Shown here: positions 42,393 through 54,157 of the stretch, piece after piece
Position numbering within the stretch: the stretch's first letter is position 1
How the letters are laid out: every line of letters starts with the position of its first letter
Assembly: GCF_004339745.1 (NCBI RefSeq)
Contig: NZ_SMGP01000001.1
Span: 1-64,000, forward strand
Source of the DNA: Paraburkholderia sp. BL9I2N2
GTDB taxonomy: Bacteria > Pseudomonadota > Gammaproteobacteria > Burkholderiales > Burkholderiaceae
DNA: 64,000 nt
Direction of reading: 5' to 3'
Position numbers and translations under genes: made by a program
The notes under the pieces: model-generated
What the model saw: the letters and a program-made list of their open reading frames with translations, nothing else
Told to the model about the DNA's origin: nothing
Databases searched by the model: none

Positions 42393-43684
42393 GCGACCTC
42401 GGTGGCGGCGAGTGCTTCGGCGAGACTGGTGGTGCCGTCGCGCACGCGACCCAAAGCCGCGTCGCGCAAGGTGCCCACCTGCTCCGTTTGCGCGAGCCGC
42501 GCGAGTTCATGTGTGCCGGCGCTCGCGACGATCAGCTCGCGCATCGCGTCGGACACGGGCATTACCTGATGAACGCCGACGCGGCCCCGGTAACCGATGC
42601 CATGACACGCTGCGCATCCGGCCGCGGCGTAAGGCTGCCAACCGTCGAGTTGATGCTCGTTGAAACCCGCCGCTCGAAGCGCCGCGACCGACTGCGGCGC
42701 CGGCACGCGGCACGCGACGCACAGCCGCCGCACCAGCCGTTGTGCGGTCACCATCCGCAACGCGGCCGCGAGGTTATACGGCTCGACGCCAATATCGATC
42801 AGGCGCGCGACGGCTGCCGGCGCGTCGTTCGTATGCAGGGTCGACAGGACGAGGTGACCGGTTTGCGCGGCTTTCGCGGCGACGTCGGCGGTTTCTTCGT
42901 CACGGATTTCGCCGACCATGATCACGTCGGGGTCCTGACGAAGAAATGCGCGCAACGCGACCGCGAAGGTGAGTCCGGCTTTCTCGCGCACGCTGACCTG
43001 ATTGATGCCCGCCAACTGGATCTCCGCGGGGTCTTCCACCGAACAGAGATTGCGCGCCTCGCCGTTGAGGAGATTCAGGAAACAGTACAGCGATAGCGTC
43101 TTGCCGCTCCCGGTGGGGCCGGTGACGAGCACGAGGCCGTGCGGCGCGCGAATCGCGGCATCCACGGTTTCGCGTTGATGCGGATCGAGGCCGAGGGAGT
43201 CGAGTGAGAGATCGGCGGGCAGCGCGTCGAGTCTGCGCAGCACGAGCTTTTCGCCGAATAACGTAGGCAGCGAGTTGACGCGGTAGTCCTCGACTCGTCC
43301 GGGCGAACTGGAAATGCGTAGCCGACCGTCTTGCGGCACGCGACGCTCGGCGATATCCATGCGAGCGAGCACCTTCACGCGAGTGATGAATGCGTCCCGC
43401 AGATGCGCGGGCGGCTGTGGGATTTCGTGCAGTACGCCGTCGATTCGCAAGCGCACACGCCAGCCGTGTTCCGCCGGCTCGATGTGAAGGTCCGACGCGT
43501 TGCGGCGGGTCGCTTCCTGCAATGTATCGGTCAGCAGACGCACGGCGGGAGCGTTGTCGGGATCGGTGAGACTTGCTGCGGTGACGTCGCGGGCGAATGC
43601 CTTCGGCTTCGCTTTGACTGCGCTTTCGTGGGCGTTTGCGATGGGACGCGGCGACGCTGCCGCGGGTTGAAAAGAAGCTTGCAT
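42389..43684 (-). CDS. pilB: Type IV pilus assembly ATPase PilB (GspE family), short form
   Basis: A 431-aa secretion ATPase that powers pilus extension. Walker A GPTGSGKTLSLY lies near 189-200, the Asp box VEDPAEIQLAGINQV near 217, Walker B DPDVIMVGEIRDEETA near 254, and His box STLHTNDAPAAVARL near 284. A CxxC...CxxC zinc site (CVAC, CAAC) lies in the C-terminal third. Canonical PilB is about 560 aa; this one lacks the N-terminal MshEN/T2SSE_N domain. It heads the pilB-pilC-pilD-coaE run. A GspE-type naming is an alternative. Confidence 0.9.
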   Translation of the reverse strand: MQASFQPAAASPRPIANAHESAVKAKPKAFARDVTAASLTDPDNAPAVRLLTDTLQEATRRNASDLHIEPAEHGWRVRLRIDGVLHEIPQPPAHLRDAFITRVKVLARMDIAERRVPQDGRLRISSSPGRVEDYRVNSLPTLFGEKLVLRRLDALPADLSLDSLGLDPHQRETVDAAIRAPHGLVLVTGPTGSGKTLSLYCFLNLLNGEARNLCSVEDPAEIQLAGINQVSVREKAGLTFAVALRAFLRQDPDVIMVGEIRDEETADVAAKAAQTGHLVLSTLHTNDAPAAVARLIDIGVEPYNLAAALRMVTAQRLVRRLCVACRVPAPQSVAALRAAGFNEHQLDGWQPYAAAGCAACHGIGYRGRVGVHQVMPVSDAMRELIVASAGTHELARLAQTEQVGTLRDAALGRVRDGTTSLAEALAATEVA

Positions 43685-43858
43685 GAGGGACCGGTGATGA
43701 GCCGCCTGTAGAACACGACGGCTTCATCTTCCGGTACGGCGGCGGGCGCCGCTATTCAGCCATTCGGCTAATGGCGCGCGCTGCGCCTGTGTGCGATGCT
43801 GCTGCGTGTCGTGCCTGACTGTGGTGTTCGGCCGCGTCGCGCAGTTGCGTCGACTAGC

Positions 43859-45157
43859 CTAGCCGCGCAATACCTTGTTGGCTTTCGCGCGCGTCGGCGG
43901 TCGGAACAGCTTGACGGTGCGAATTGCCTGGTCGTCGCTGCGCATCACTTCGAGTTTGACTTCGCCGATCTGCACGCACACGTCGCCGTCGGGAATGTCT
44001 TCGAGAATTTCGAGGATCAGGCCGTTAAGCGTTTTCGGCCCATCGGTGGGGAGCGTGAGATGCAGCCAGCGGTTCAGTTCGCGCAGCGGCATGCTGCCGG
44101 CCACGATGCATTCGCCGTTTTCGTTCCAGCCGCCGCGCGAATTGGCGCCACGCGGAATCGACGTAGTGAATTCGCCGATCAGTTCCTCGATGATGTCTTC
44201 CGGCGTGACAAGCCCCTGCAACTCGCCGTATTCGTTGACGACCAGCGCCGTGCGGTGACGGCTCTCCTGGAAGAATTGCAGTTGCTGGAACACGGGCGTG
44301 CCGCTCGGCACGAAATACGGCTCGGCCAGCAACTCGCGCAGCGTCTCGCGTTCGAGTTCCTGGTTGTGCAGCGCGGCCAGTGTCTTGCGTACGTGGAGCA
44401 CGCCGAGCACCCGGTCGATGTCGCCTTGATAGACGATCAGCTTGTTGTGATAGCAGGTTTCGAGTTGATGCAGGATCTGTTCGAACGGCGCGTCGAAGTC
44501 GAGCGCCTCGATGCGGCGGCGCGGGATCATCACGTCGTCGACGGAAATGTTTTCGAGGTCGAACAGGTTCAGCAGAATGCTGCGGTGTTTGGTCGGCATG
44601 AAGCTGCCGGACTCGAGCACGATGGTGCGCAGTTCTTCGGTCGAGAGGCGCTGATCGTGCGCGCCTTTCGTATTGATGTGCAGCACGCGCAAGATGCCGT
44701 TCGCGAACAGATTGACGAACCAGACGAGCGGTTTGGCGACGCGCATCATGGGCGCGATCAGCAGGCTGGCGGGCAGCGCGATCTTTTCCGGGAACGTCGC
44801 GCCAACGATCTTCGGCGTGATTTCCGCGAATACGATGATCAGAAACGCGACGATACCGGTCGCGATCGACAGCACCAGGTTGTTACGTCCGAACGTGTGC
44901 AGCGCGATCGAGGTGGTGAGCACCGGAATGATCGTGTTGAACAGGTTGTTGCCGATCAGCACGACGCTCAGCAGTTGATCGGTATGCGCCAGCAGACCCT
45001 GCGTGGTCTTCGCGCCGAGCGCGTTCTGGTTGGCAAGATGTTTCAGGCGATGGCGGTTGATCGCCATCATCGCCGTTTCGGAAATCGAAAAAAAGCTCGA
45101 GCAGACAAGCAGCAGAAAGACGGCGCCAATCTGCGCCCATAAGGGAAGTTGTTCCAC
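43859..45157 (-). CDS. CorC/HlyC-family membrane protein with CBS domains
   Basis: A 432-aa integral protein. An N-terminal DUF21 (CNNM) domain with three to four membrane segments (about 5-135) contains FFSISETAMMAINRHRL near 21-37 and FAEITPKIVGATFPEK near 107. A CBS pair follows (about 205-335), then the CorC_HlyC transporter-associated domain to the end. Relatives act in magnesium or cobalt efflux and resistance. GTG at 45157 is chosen because homology begins at VEQLPLWAQI; a longer in-frame ATG at 45295 adds 46 unrelated residues. No clear Shine-Dalgarno supports either. Confidence 0.85.
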   Translation of the reverse strand: MEQLPLWAQIGAVFLLLVCSSFFSISETAMMAINRHRLKHLANQNALGAKTTQGLLAHTDQLLSVVLIGNNLFNTIIPVLTTSIALHTFGRNNLVLSIATGIVAFLIIVFAEITPKIVGATFPEKIALPASLLIAPMMRVAKPLVWFVNLFANGILRVLHINTKGAHDQRLSTEELRTIVLESGSFMPTKHRSILLNLFDLENISVDDVMIPRRRIEALDFDAPFEQILHQLETCYHNKLIVYQGDIDRVLGVLHVRKTLAALHNQELERETLRELLAEPYFVPSGTPVFQQLQFFQESRHRTALVVNEYGELQGLVTPEDIIEELIGEFTTSIPRGANSRGGWNENGECIVAGSMPLRELNRWLHLTLPTDGPKTLNGLILEILEDIPDGDVCVQIGEVKLEVMRSDDQAIRTVKLFRPPTRAKANKVLRG

Positions 45158-45310
45158 GCGTCGTGAAGGATAGGGGAAAGGATGAAGAGAATATAGCAGA
45201 GGGGCTTGCGCGCGCCGTTCGGCCTGGCGGCAAAAGACAGGCTGAGTGGGAGCAGCGGCGCAGGGCGCGTATGGGGAACTACATTCGTCGAACACGCCGT
45301 ACGTGACCCA

Positions 45311-45347
45311 AAAACAAAAAACCGCCGAGCAAGCTGGGCGGTTTTTT
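45311..45347 (-). terminator. Terminator of tRNA-Pro
   Basis: AAAACCGCC / GGCGGTTTT form a 9- to 10-bp stem with T-rich flanks on both strands. It lies just after the tRNA gene on the minus strand. Confidence 0.85.
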
Positions 45348-45373
45348 CGAGCCTTGCACTAACAAGGCAAATT

Positions 45374-45450
45374 TGGTCGGGGTGAGAGGATTCGAACCTC
45401 CGGCCTCTACGTCCCGAACGTAGCGCTCTACCAGGCTAAGCTACACCCCG
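45374..45450 (-). tRNA. tRNA-Pro (anticodon CGG)
   Basis: A full cloverleaf of 77 nt with encoded CCA. The acceptor stem is CGGGGTG / CACCCCG. The T-loop segment GGTTCGAATCC is present. The anticodon stem CTACG / CGTAG closes the loop TTCGGGA, giving anticodon CGG for CCG codons. No integrase or att-like duplication lies nearby. Confidence 0.97.
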
Positions 45451-45498
45451 ATTTGTACTGCAGACTCGATTCAGACTAAGCCGGCGTTTCAGTCCCGT

Positions 45499-46491
45499 TC
45501 AAGACTGTCTTGCCGTCGAGTAAGAACATAATTCTAGCAGGCTCTCTTTAAAAATGGAATCGGGAAATGAAGAAATTGCGGCTGCAGCGGCCTGTGCTTC
45601 CTGTTTCGCACATTCGAGCGTGTGATCCAGCGCGCCGGACCGCGTGATCGCCTCGAAAATGGTGTCGAAACGGTCTGTGCCGCCTTGTTCGATTGCTTCC
45701 CGCGCGAGCGTCGCCTGCTCAGGCGTGCCGCGTTCAATCAGATAGATCAGCGGGAGCGTGGGTTTGCCTTCGCGAAGATCGTCGCCGGCGTTCTTGCCCA
45801 TGGATTCGGCCGTGCCCGTGTAGTCGAGCCAGTCGTCCATGATCTGGAACGCAGTGCCGATGCGCCGGCCGAACTCCGCCGCGGCGGCTTCGGTTTTCGC
45901 GTCCGAGCCGGCCAGCACCGCGCCCAGCTGGGCCGCGGCCTCGAACAGCTTGGCGGTCTTGTAGCGGATCACCCGCATGTAGCGGGCTTCGTCCACGTCG
46001 GCGTCGTGCATGTTGAGGAGTTGCAGCACTTCGCCTTCGGAGATGATGTTGGTCGCCTCCGACAAAATCTCCATCACGCGCATCTTGCCCACGCCGACCA
46101 TCATCTGAAACGAGCGCGAGTACAGGAAATCGCCCACCAGCACGCTCGCGGCGTTGCCGAACAGCGCGTTGGCGGTCTGCCGGCCGCGCCGCAGATCGGA
46201 TTCGTCGACCACGTCGTCGTGCAGCAGCGTGGCCGTATGGATGAATTCGACGACCGCGGCCAGTTCATGCCGGTGCCCCGTGGTTTCGCCCAGCGCGCCG
46301 GCCACCAGCAGCAGCAGCGCGGGCCGCAGCCGTTTGCCGCCGGCGCTGATGATGTACTCGGAAATCTGGTTGATCAGCATCACGTCGGACGCGAGACGGT
46401 GCCGTATGACGCGATTGACCTGCTGCATGTCTTCGGCGATCGGAGCAAGCAGGCTGGCGGCGTTGGAGGAGGGGGTGGCAGTCGACGACAT
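45499..46491 (-). CDS. ispB: Octaprenyl diphosphate synthase
   Basis: A 330-aa trans-prenyltransferase that makes the C40 side chain of ubiquinone-8. Both Asp-rich motifs are intact: LHDDVVDESD near 91-100 and MDDWLDYTG near 218-226. SAGGKRLRPALLLL near 49 and the Gly-Asn region are typical. Chain length (octaprenyl) is inferred from beta-proteobacterial quinones. It is divergent from rplU, the same arrangement as in Escherichia coli. Confidence 0.94.
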   Translation of the reverse strand: MSSTATPSSNAASLLAPIAEDMQQVNRVIRHRLASDVMLINQISEYIISAGGKRLRPALLLLVAGALGETTGHRHELAAVVEFIHTATLLHDDVVDESDLRRGRQTANALFGNAASVLVGDFLYSRSFQMMVGVGKMRVMEILSEATNIISEGEVLQLLNMHDADVDEARYMRVIRYKTAKLFEAAAQLGAVLAGSDAKTEAAAAEFGRRIGTAFQIMDDWLDYTGTAESMGKNAGDDLREGKPTLPLIYLIERGTPEQATLAREAIEQGGTDRFDTIFEAITRSGALDHTLECAKQEAQAAAAAISSFPDSIFKESLLELCSYSTARQS

Positions 46492-46647
46492 GATGGCTGA
46501 TTTGGGTAGTGCCGCGAATTATAAGGCGAATCGCGACAGTTCCGGGTCGCAGGCTGCGGCGCGGCGCGTTCCGGGCGGCGGCAGAACCGCGCGCCGGGGC
46601 TGTGTGGCAAGGCGCCGGGCGCTGCGCGCGGCACCTCTCAATGAGTT

Positions 46648-46676
46648 TTGACCGAGCAGCTAACTCTATGTATAAT
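46648..46676 (+). promoter_or_regulatory. Promoter of rplU-rpmA
   Basis: TTGACC, exactly 17 bp, then a perfect TATAAT, 54 bp before the rplU ATG. This is the best sigma70-type promoter in the window, as expected for ribosomal protein genes. Confidence 0.85.
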
Positions 46677-46730
46677 CACGGGTTTCCGCGCGCGGTGCGT
46701 GGGAAAAATGAACACAGAGTGAGGTTCTCA

Positions 46731-47042
46731 ATGTACGCGGTCATAAAAACCGGTGGCAAGCAGTATAAAGTTGCCGTCGGCGAAAAACTTAAAGTAGAAC
46801 AGATACCGGCAGACATTGACGCTGAAATCACGCTCGACCAGGTTCTCGCAGTGGGCGAAGGCGAATCGATTAAGTTCGGTACGCCGCTGGTCAGTGGGGC
46901 TTCCGTCAAGGCTACCGTCGTGTCGCAAGGTCGTCACGCAAAAGTGACCATCTTCAAGATGCGTCGCCGGAAGCACTACCAGAAGCATGGCGGCCACCGC
47001 CAGAACTATACCGAATTGCGCATCGACGCGATCAACGCGTAA
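46731..47042 (+). CDS. rplU: 50S ribosomal protein L21
   Basis: A 103-aa L21 protein, identical in length to Escherichia coli L21, which binds 23S r[27 protein letters not shown] is the unmistakable start and [22 protein letters not shown] the conserved end. GTGAGG precedes the ATG. An earlier in-frame start is non-coding. It is co-transcribed with rpmA 25 bp downstream. Confidence 0.98.
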   Translation: MYAVIKTGGKQYKVAVGEKLKVEQIPADIDAEITLDQVLAVGEGESIKFGTPLVSGASVKATVVSQGRHAKVTIFKMRRRKHYQKHGGHRQNYTELRIDAINA

Positions 47043-47067
47043 GCGCGCCGGTTAAGGAGCAAATCAA

Positions 47068-47331
47068 ATGGCACACAAAAAGGCAGGCGGATCATCCCGC
47101 AACGGCCGCGACTCTGAATCGAAGCGCCTCGGCGTGAAGGTTTATGGCGGCCAGGCTATCAACGCTGGCGGCATCATCGTTCGCCAACGCGGCACGCGTA
47201 TGCACCCGGGCGAAAACGTCGGTATCGGCAAGGATCACACCTTGTTCGCGCTGACGGACGGCCACGTCAATTTCTCGACGAAGGGCGCAGCGAAGAAGCA
47301 CATGGTCAACGTCGTCCCGGCAGCAGTCTGA
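47068..47331 (+). CDS. rpmA: 50S ribosomal protein L27
   Basis: An 87-aa L27 protein. [24 protein letters not shown] is conserved, and the N-terminal tail reaches the peptidyl-transferase centre. AAGGAG lies 7 nt upstream. No N-terminal pre-sequence of the Firmicutes type is present. It is followed by a strong terminator. Confidence 0.98.
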   Translation: MAHKKAGGSSRNGRDSESKRLGVKVYGGQAINAGGIIVRQRGTRMHPGENVGIGKDHTLFALTDGHVNFSTKGAAKKHMVNVVPAAV

Positions 47332-47361
47332 GTTTACTCAGGCACGGGCTTCAGGACCGGA

Positions 47362-47397
47362 AAAAGGCCCCGCGAAGTTAGCGGGGCTTTTTTTATT
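47362..47397 (+). terminator. Terminator of rplU-rpmA
   Basis: GCCCCGC / GCGGGGC stem, extended by A-T pairs, around a 7-nt loop with TTTTTTTATT after it, 31 nt after the rpmA stop. Confidence 0.92.
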
Positions 47398-47526
47398 CCG
47401 GCGGTTTTCGCCGGACGAATGGGCGTGAATGTTCCGCTCACGCCCGGCACGCCTATGCCGTTCAGTCGATTGATCAGCGCGCGGCGGGCGCGGCAAAATA
47501 GCATCATCCAGTAGCATCAAATCTAG

Positions 47527-48687
<1,161 letters not shown>

Positions 48688-48756
48688 AAAGCTCGAGCGC
48701 CGGCGCCCAAACGGGCTGCCGGCATGCATCACGCGTCATCTTGGAGATTGCGCACA

Positions 48757-49875
48757 ATGCGTTCCGTCATCGCAGATTCACGGCGATTGGTAGTGAAAGT
48801 CGGTTCGAGCCTCGTCACGAATGACGGGCGCGGCCTCGATCATGCTGCTATCGGCCGCTGGGCCGCGCAGATTGCCGCCTTGCGCGCGCAAGGCAAGGAA
48901 GTGGTGCTCGTCAGTTCGGGCGCCATTGCCGAGGGAATGCAACGGCTCGGCTGGACCAAACGGCCACGTGAGATCGACGAACTGCAAGCGGCCGCGGCCG
49001 TCGGCCAGATGGGGCTCGCGCAGGTCTACGAAAGCCGCTTTGCCGAGCATTCCATCCAGACCGCGCAGATTCTGCTGACCCACGCCGACCTGGCGGACCG
49101 CGAACGCTATCTGAACGCGCGCTCCACGCTGCTCACCCTTCTGCGCCTGGGCGTGGTGCCGATCATCAACGAGAACGACACGGTCGTCACCGACGAAATC
49201 AAATTCGGCGACAACGACACGCTGGGCGCGCTCGTCGCAAACCTGATCGAAGGCGATGCGCTCGTCATTCTCACCGATCAGCAAGGGCTTTTTACCGCCG
49301 ACCCACGCAAGGATCCGGCTGCCACGCTGGTCCAGCAGGCCGATGCCGGCGCGCCGGAGCTCGAAGCCATGGCGGGCGGCGCCGGTTCGAGTCTGGGTCG
49401 CGGCGGCATGCTGACCAAGATTCTCGCCGCCAAGCGCGCGGCGCACAGCGGCGCGAATACGGTGATCGCAAGCGGGCGCGAAGCGGATGTGTTGTCGCGG
49501 CTGGCGTCGGGCGAGGCGATCGGCACGCAGTTGATCGCGCGCACGGCGCGGATGGCGGCGCGCAAGCAATGGATGGCGGATCATCTGCAAGTGCGTGGCC
49601 ACGTGGTGATCGACGACGGCGCAGTCGAAAAGCTGACCGATGGCGGCAAGAGCTTGCTGCCTATCGGTATTGTCGGCGTGCAGGGCGCATTTGCGCGCGG
49701 TGAAGTGATTGCTTGTCTTAGCGCCGCGGGGCGCGAAGTGGCGCGCGGCCTCACGAACTACAGCAGCGCCGAAACCAAGCTGATCCAGCGGCGCCCGAGC
49801 GGTGAAATCGAATCGGTGCTCGGCTATATGCTGGAGCCGGAGTTGATTCACCGCGACAACCTGGTGCTGATCTGA
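48757..49875 (+). CDS. proB: Glutamate 5-kinase
   Basis: A 372-aa enzyme that phosphorylates glutamate, the first step of proline synthesis. The amino-acid kinase domain is seen in [15 protein letters not shown] near 8-22, [16 protein letters not shown] near 50, [18 protein letters not shown] near 138-155, and [12 protein letters not shown] near 211. A C-terminal PUA domain follows from about 280. TGGAGA lies ahead of ATG 48757; the earlier in-frame ATG at 48724 adds 11 unrelated residues. proA is not adjacent in the window. Confidence 0.95.
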   Translation: MRSVIADSRRLVVKVGSSLVTNDGRGLDHAAIGRWAAQIAALRAQGKEVVLVSSGAIAEGMQRLGWTKRPREIDELQAAAAVGQMGLAQVYESRFAEHSIQTAQILLTHADLADRERYLNARSTLLTLLRLGVVPIINENDTVVTDEIKFGDNDTLGALVANLIEGDALVILTDQQGLFTADPRKDPAATLVQQADAGAPELEAMAGGAGSSLGRGGMLTKILAAKRAAHSGANTVIASGREADVLSRLASGEAIGTQLIARTARMAARKQWMADHLQVRGHVVIDDGAVEKLTDGGKSLLPIGIVGVQGAFARGEVIACLSAAGREVARGLTNYSSAETKLIQRRPSGEIESVLGYMLEPELIHRDNLVLI

Positions 49876-49917
49876 GTCACTGACCGGCGCTGGCGCACGG
49901 GCACGGTGCGGGCATAC

Positions 49918-49956
49918 AAAAAAAGCCGTTCCAGCGTAAGCTGGACCGGCTTTTTC
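49918..49956 (+). terminator. Terminator of proB
   Basis: AAAGCCG-N-TCCAGC pairs with GCTGGA-N-CGGCTTT around a GTAA loop, with A-run before and TTTTT after. It can act in both directions and may also serve the convergent CNP1-like gene. Confidence 0.9.
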
Positions 49957-50006
49957 AAGTCTGCAACGCAACGCGCCCCCATTCAAAACGCGCCCACCAA
50001 AGCGCC

Positions 50007-50564
50007 TCAGTGGATCAACGAACTCGCGGTGCGTTTGTACCGAATATTCTCCAGAATCGAAGCCGCGTTACCCATGGGCATCTTGTTCGCGCACAGATAA
50101 TCCTGATACAGCGCCGCCTGATAGGCGTTCAGGGCGCCGTTCTCGATGCGCGTGAAGTTGTTCGCGACCGTCGTGTCCCAGCCGTCGTGATCAGAATTCA
50201 GGCCCGCATACTGGCGCCATTCATACGTGTCGCAGCGAATCCCTTCGTAGATTACGTTACGAGCGCCGCTCGGGCTTGCCACGACGACCGTAAAGCGAAC
50301 CACTCCGTCCGTACCGACGGTTAGCGAATTCCGGTCGACCGCGAACTGCAGCGGCGTATTGCCGGAGACTTCGAAAGGCAGGAGATTCGAGTCTTGCGGC
50401 AGCGGCGGCAAAGCGTCCACCTTGTTCTCCACCCAATTGCTCTGCCGGTCCAGCAGGTACGTAAACGCGCTGTCGTCTTTATTGGTAGGTTTGCTGGCGC
50501 TTGAACAGCCAGCCAGCAGGGCGCCGGTGGCGACGCACGCCACGACGAGAGCAAGTGCTTTCAA
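50007..50564 (-). CDS. CNP1-like lipoprotein
   Basis: A 185-aa predicted lipoprotein with a CNP1-like domain. The signal peptide (LALVVACVATGALLAGC) ends in lipobox LAGC, giving a lipidated Cys near residue 19. NLLPFEVSG, LTVGTDGVVRFTVVV and IRCDTYEWRQYA are the recognisable core. The start is taken as TTG at 50564, because GAGGAAA lies about 5 nt before it and no ATG or GTG fits the signal peptide. Function is unknown. It follows rppH on the same strand after a 77-bp gap. Confidence 0.8.
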   Translation of the reverse strand: MKALALVVACVATGALLAGCSSASKPTNKDDSAFTYLLDRQSNWVENKVDALPPLPQDSNLLPFEVSGNTPLQFAVDRNSLTVGTDGVVRFTVVVASPSGARNVIYEGIRCDTYEWRQYAGLNSDHDGWDTTVANNFTRIENGALNAYQAALYQDYLCANKMPMGNAASILENIRYKRTASSLIH

Positions 50565-50641
50565 TATGATTTCCTCGAAACACTGACGCGGCTCGACGAG
50601 CCGCGTCAGAGAGAGGCGGCGTGGACAGCCGCACAGAGTTG

Positions 50642-51382
50642 TTAATTGCGCACGCCCGGGCGGAACAGCGAGCCGGCCGTTTCGCGTTCCGATTCGTCTT
50701 CGTGCTCCGGCGCGGCGCCTACTTCTGCCGTTGACCCGGAGCCCGGACCGCAATCGGACACGATCGTTGCGTGAACCGATGTTTCGATGCTGACGGTGGT
50801 CACAGAAGTCACCGTCATTACCGTGGAATCCGGCGGACTTTCCATTGACGACGCTATCCGGGGATAACGCGGCCCATGGTGCCCGCCAGGTTTTTCCGCA
50901 CGCGGCGCAGCCCGGCGCATGAAACGGGATAGCTCCGTCAGCGCCAACTGATATACATCCCGCTTGAACTCGATCACACAGTCGAGCGGCACCCAGTACT
51001 CGTTCCAGCGCCACGCATCGAACTCAGGGTGGTCGGTGGCGCGCAAGCAGATGTCGCAGTCGCGTCCAACCATCCGGAGCAAAAACCAGATTTGTTTCTG
51101 GCCGCGGTAATGACCGCGTACTTCGCGCTTGATGAACTTGTCAGGCACCTCGTAACGCAACCAGTCGCGCGTGCGACCGATCACCTTGACGTGCTCAGGA
51201 AGCAGCCCGGTTTCTTCGTGTAACTCCCGATACATCGCTTGCACGGGGGTCTCTCCGTACTTGATGCCCCCTTGCGGAAACTGCCAGGAATGTTCACGGA
51301 GCCGTTTGCCCCAAAACACCTCGTTGTGCGCGTTCAAGAGGATGATGCCGACGTTCGGGCGAAAGCCTTCACGATCCAGCAT
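50642..51382 (-). CDS. rppH: RNA pyrophosphohydrolase RppH with long C-terminal tail
   Basis: A 246-aa Nudix enzyme that removes pyrophosphate from mRNA 5' ends and so triggers decay. [17 protein letters not shown] is the RppH start. The Nudix box [22 protein letters not shown] is at about 38-59. [14 protein letters not shown] near 137 matches Escherichia coli RppH. After about residue 170 a 75-residue low-complexity tail (Pro, Ser, Thr, then Glu-rich) extends beyond the 176-aa Escherichia coli protein. AAGGTGG precedes the ATG at 51382; a further upstream in-frame ATG is not used. Confidence 0.93.
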   Translation of the reverse strand: MLDREGFRPNVGIILLNAHNEVFWGKRLREHSWQFPQGGIKYGETPVQAMYRELHEETGLLPEHVKVIGRTRDWLRYEVPDKFIKREVRGHYRGQKQIWFLLRMVGRDCDICLRATDHPEFDAWRWNEYWVPLDCVIEFKRDVYQLALTELSRFMRRAAPRAEKPGGHHGPRYPRIASSMESPPDSTVMTVTSVTTVSIETSVHATIVSDCGPGSGSTAEVGAAPEHEDESERETAGSLFRPGVRN

Positions 51383-51696
51383 ACAACCACCTTCGAATCC
51401 TTTAAAATTGCTTTGATTATAAACAGATAACGGGCCTGACGCACCGATTCGCACCAGATTGGAACGATTCGCCGCCAAAGGCCCGCGTTTGCGGTAGCCT
51501 GTCAGTCTTTCCGTGCCTTATCCCTTGTGCAAAGGCTTTGCGCGGCGGCTTCGGCGCCGCGGTCGGCTGCGATGTGCCGGTGTCAGTGGCATTGGCAGGT
51601 GAGCCGTGCCGGCTCAGAGCCGGATCTGTGTCGATTTCCCCACCGTTTTCACCTTTCGGGCGGTCCCTCCGGAGCCGCCGCTTTTGGATAATCTGA
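51383..51696. other. Divergent intergenic region, rppH / proS
   Basis: 314 bp holding the candidate rppH -10 at 51416-51421 and a 7-bp GC hairpin (51541-51547 with 51555-51561). No gene is recognised. proS has only a weak GGATAA ahead of its ATG. Confidence 0.6.
51416..51421 (-). promoter_or_regulatory. Candidate rppH promoter -10
   Basis: A perfect TATAAT on the minus strand, 34 bp before the rppH ATG. No convincing -35 is seen at the normal distance. Confidence 0.4.
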
Positions 51697-53433
<1,737 letters not shown>

Positions 53434-53445
53434 GCGGAGCGCACG

Positions 53446-54045
53446 GTGGAGTACACCTTCGCCTCCGCGACCATCCTGCTGATTCTGATCACCGATCCGC
53501 TCGGCAACATCCCGCTCTTCGTCAGTTGTCTGCGCGGTGTGTCGCCGAAGCGGCGCACGATCGTCATTCTCCGTGAGGTGGCGATCGCCTTCATGATCCT
53601 GCTGACCTTCATGGTGGTCGGCGACGGTTTTCTGCGCATGATGAGTCTGACCGACCAGTCGTTGCGTATCGGCGGCGGGATCGTGCTGTTCCTCATCGCG
53701 CTCAGAATGGTGTTTCCGCATCCGGACGGCCCGTTGGGCGGCGACACGCGCGGCGGCGAACCGCTGATCGTGCCGCTCGCCATACCGGCACTGGCGGGTC
53801 CGTCGGCGTTGGCCACCGTGATGCTGCTGACGTCGCAGGCGCCCGGCAAGATGTTCGAGTGGATCGGTGCGCTGACCGTCACGATGATCGTCTGCGCGAT
53901 CGTGCTGATGCTGGCGGAGCGCATCCAGGCGTGGCTCGGCGAGCGCGCCATGATGGCCTTCGAACGGCTGATGGGCCTCGTGCTGGTGGCGATTTCGGTG
54001 GAGATGATGCTTGGCGGTATCCGGTCGTTCGTGCATCAACTGTGA
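53446..54045 (+). CDS. MarC family inner-membrane protein
   Basis: A 199-aa protein with six predicted membrane segments. MarC-family features include LILITDPLGNIPLF near 10-23, RMMSLTDQSLRIGGGIVLFLIA near 65-86, and PLAIPALAGPSALATVMLL near 108-126. The role of the family is unknown; an early link to multiple antibiotic resistance was not upheld. The GTG start at 53446 follows GGCGGAG and lies 12 bp after proS, so it is probably co-transcribed. Confidence 0.88.
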   Translation: MEYTFASATILLILITDPLGNIPLFVSCLRGVSPKRRTIVILREVAIAFMILLTFMVVGDGFLRMMSLTDQSLRIGGGIVLFLIALRMVFPHPDGPLGGDTRGGEPLIVPLAIPALAGPSALATVMLLTSQAPGKMFEWIGALTVTMIVCAIVLMLAERIQAWLGERAMMAFERLMGLVLVAISVEMMLGGIRSFVHQL

Positions 54046-54087
54046 TGCAGGAGCCGCCGGAGCGCTCAGCCTCGCACAGTACAGCGC

Positions 54088-54117
54088 AAAAAAAGCGGCC
54101 CGTGGGCCGCTTTTTCT
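54088..54117. terminator. Bidirectional terminator, marC-type gene / hpt
   Basis: AAAAAGCGGCCC / GGGCCGCTTTTT form a 12-bp stem with a 2-nt apparent loop, A-rich on one side and T-rich on the other. It serves both convergent genes. Confidence 0.88.
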
Positions 54118-54157
54118 ATATCGATTCACCGCCCGTAGGCGGCCGCCTCTAAGAAGA

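Noticed and set aside
45374..45450. tRNA-Pro as an integration site for a genomic island
   Set aside because: No integrase, no duplicated tRNA 3' end and only housekeeping genes on both sides.
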